Origin: Clostridia bacterium | Lineage (GTDB): Bacteria; Bacillota_A; Clostridia; Oscillospirales; Butyricicoccaceae | Length of the DNA stretch: 5,989 nucleotides | Assembly: GCA_017548175.1 (NCBI GenBank) | Contig: JAFYMZ010000091.1 | Span: forward strand, 1 to 5,989 | Direction: 5' to 3' | Shown: piece after piece, positions 5,554-5,989 of the stretch | Layout: each line of letters starts with the position of its first letter | How positions within the stretch are numbered: position 1 is the stretch's first letter | Made by a program: the position numbers and the translations under genes | The notes under the pieces: model-generated | What the model saw: only the letters and a program-made list of their open reading frames with translations | Database searches by the model: none | What the model was told of the DNA's origin: nothing

Positions 5554-5989
5554 TGCTATGCATAACCTCGGCGACATGGTCGAGTATGCTGTGTGCGACT
5601 GCGGTTATGACCCGGACGAGTTCTTCGGCTGGTTTATTTCCTCCGGTGTAGCAGCCAAGTTTGAAAAAGGCAATCCCAAATACATTACCGGCATGTCCGG
5701 CTTTGAGCTGGTGGAAGCGGTTCTGAAAGCCACCAACATTGCCCTCCCCGGTATTGCTCCCTCCTATCCGGATTTCAAAGGCCGGGAGTACTGGGCCGGT
5801 TGGATTTTCGCCTACTACCAGTGGCAGAGCGGCAGACGGTTTGAGGACATCGTTGCGGATGGGCTGACCCTCTCCACCGTCTTCGGTATGTATATCCACC
5901 ATGAGGCTGACAACAGTAAGTTCGTGGAATCCGCCGATGCCATTATCCGGCGCAACAAAGAAACCAGGAAATCCAAGCTGCACACTATC
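5519..5989 (+). CDS. Partner of the DUF3990 protein, candidate antitoxin/repressor (3' end cut by window)
   Basis: The frame is open from ATG 5519 (or the adjacent ATG 5522) to the window edge, giving 157 residues without a stop. The N-terminal domain begins AYNESYLDDAMHNLGDMVEYA and has GNPKYITGMSGFELV (51-65), EYWAGWIFAYYQW (90-102) and MYIHHEADNSKFV (124-136). I associate this pattern with a recurrent, uncharacterised Firmicutes protein whose C-terminus is an XRE-type helix-turn-helix. The last visible residues, KSKLHTI, would be the lead-in to that domain, but the helix-turn-helix itself is not in the window. A purine-rich AGGGG (5504-5508) sits ahead of the ATG. The gene overlaps the DUF3990 gene by 35 nt, so the two are probably translationally coupled. 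Presumed role: neutralising the first protein and binding the two TATCG...CGATA operators. The role is inference. Confidence 0.75.
   Translation, partial: MMRAYNESYLDDAMHNLGDMVEYAVCDCGYDPDEFFGWFISSGVAAKFEKGNPKYITGMSGFELVEAVLKATNIALPGIAPSYPDFKGREYWAGWIFAYYQWQSGRRFEDIVADGLTLSTVFGMYIHHEADNSKFVESADAIIRRNKETRKSKLHTI

Noticed and set aside
5498..5983. Minus-strand open frame (161 codons) under the partner gene
   Set aside because: The plus-strand frame has recognisable family patterns and continues from the DUF3990 gene as an operon; the reverse frame shows no domain.

Overview
The window looks like chromosomal DNA of a Gram-positive anaerobe of the class Clostridia, plausibly an Oscillospirales/Ruminococcaceae-type gut bacterium (Faecalibacterium/Subdoligranulum-like). 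The reasons are the high G+C codon usage, strong AGGAGG-type ribosome binding sites, the dprA-topA gene order typical of Firmicutes, and the long Lys/Ala-rich tail on topoisomerase I. The genus is inferred from general appearance, not from a database match.

Left three quarters, minus strand (about 15-4457): one housekeeping operon. It is read from a promoter at 4429-4457 through a SpoU/TrmH-family RNA 2'-O-methyltransferase (3621-4397), dprA (2425-3624, overlapping the methyltransferase by 4 nt as ATGA) and topA (15-2369, 55 nt after dprA). The methyltransferase modifies rRNA or tRNA, DprA handles incoming single-stranded DNA for RecA, and TopA relaxes negative supercoils. The topA reading frame ends at position 15 just after a run of seven A. 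The -1 frame beyond that run continues the same Lys/Thr-rich tail to the window edge, which suggests a frameshift, a homopolymer indel or slippage.

Middle (about 4516-4770): an orphan minus-strand Rho-independent terminator (4516-4548), preceded by a 55-codon open frame without a start codon (4599-4766). That frame encodes a basic segment followed by one C-terminal membrane helix. It looks like the 3' remnant of a gene whose 5' part was replaced by the unit on the right, so about 4760-4775 is a likely junction of accessory DNA.

Right (4777-5989), plus strand: a compact accessory module. A perfect consensus promoter (TTGACA, 17 bp, TATAAT) is overlaid by a perfect 16-bp palindrome, with a second related palindrome 37 bp downstream. 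It drives a DUF3990-type protein with an ADP-ribosyltransferase-like look (4858-5553). A second gene overlaps it by 35 nt (5519 to beyond the window edge); its N-terminal domain resembles that of proteins which, as I recall, end in an XRE-type helix-turn-helix. The arrangement resembles an autoregulated toxin-antitoxin or defence module inserted next to the housekeeping operon. This is the most interesting part of the window.
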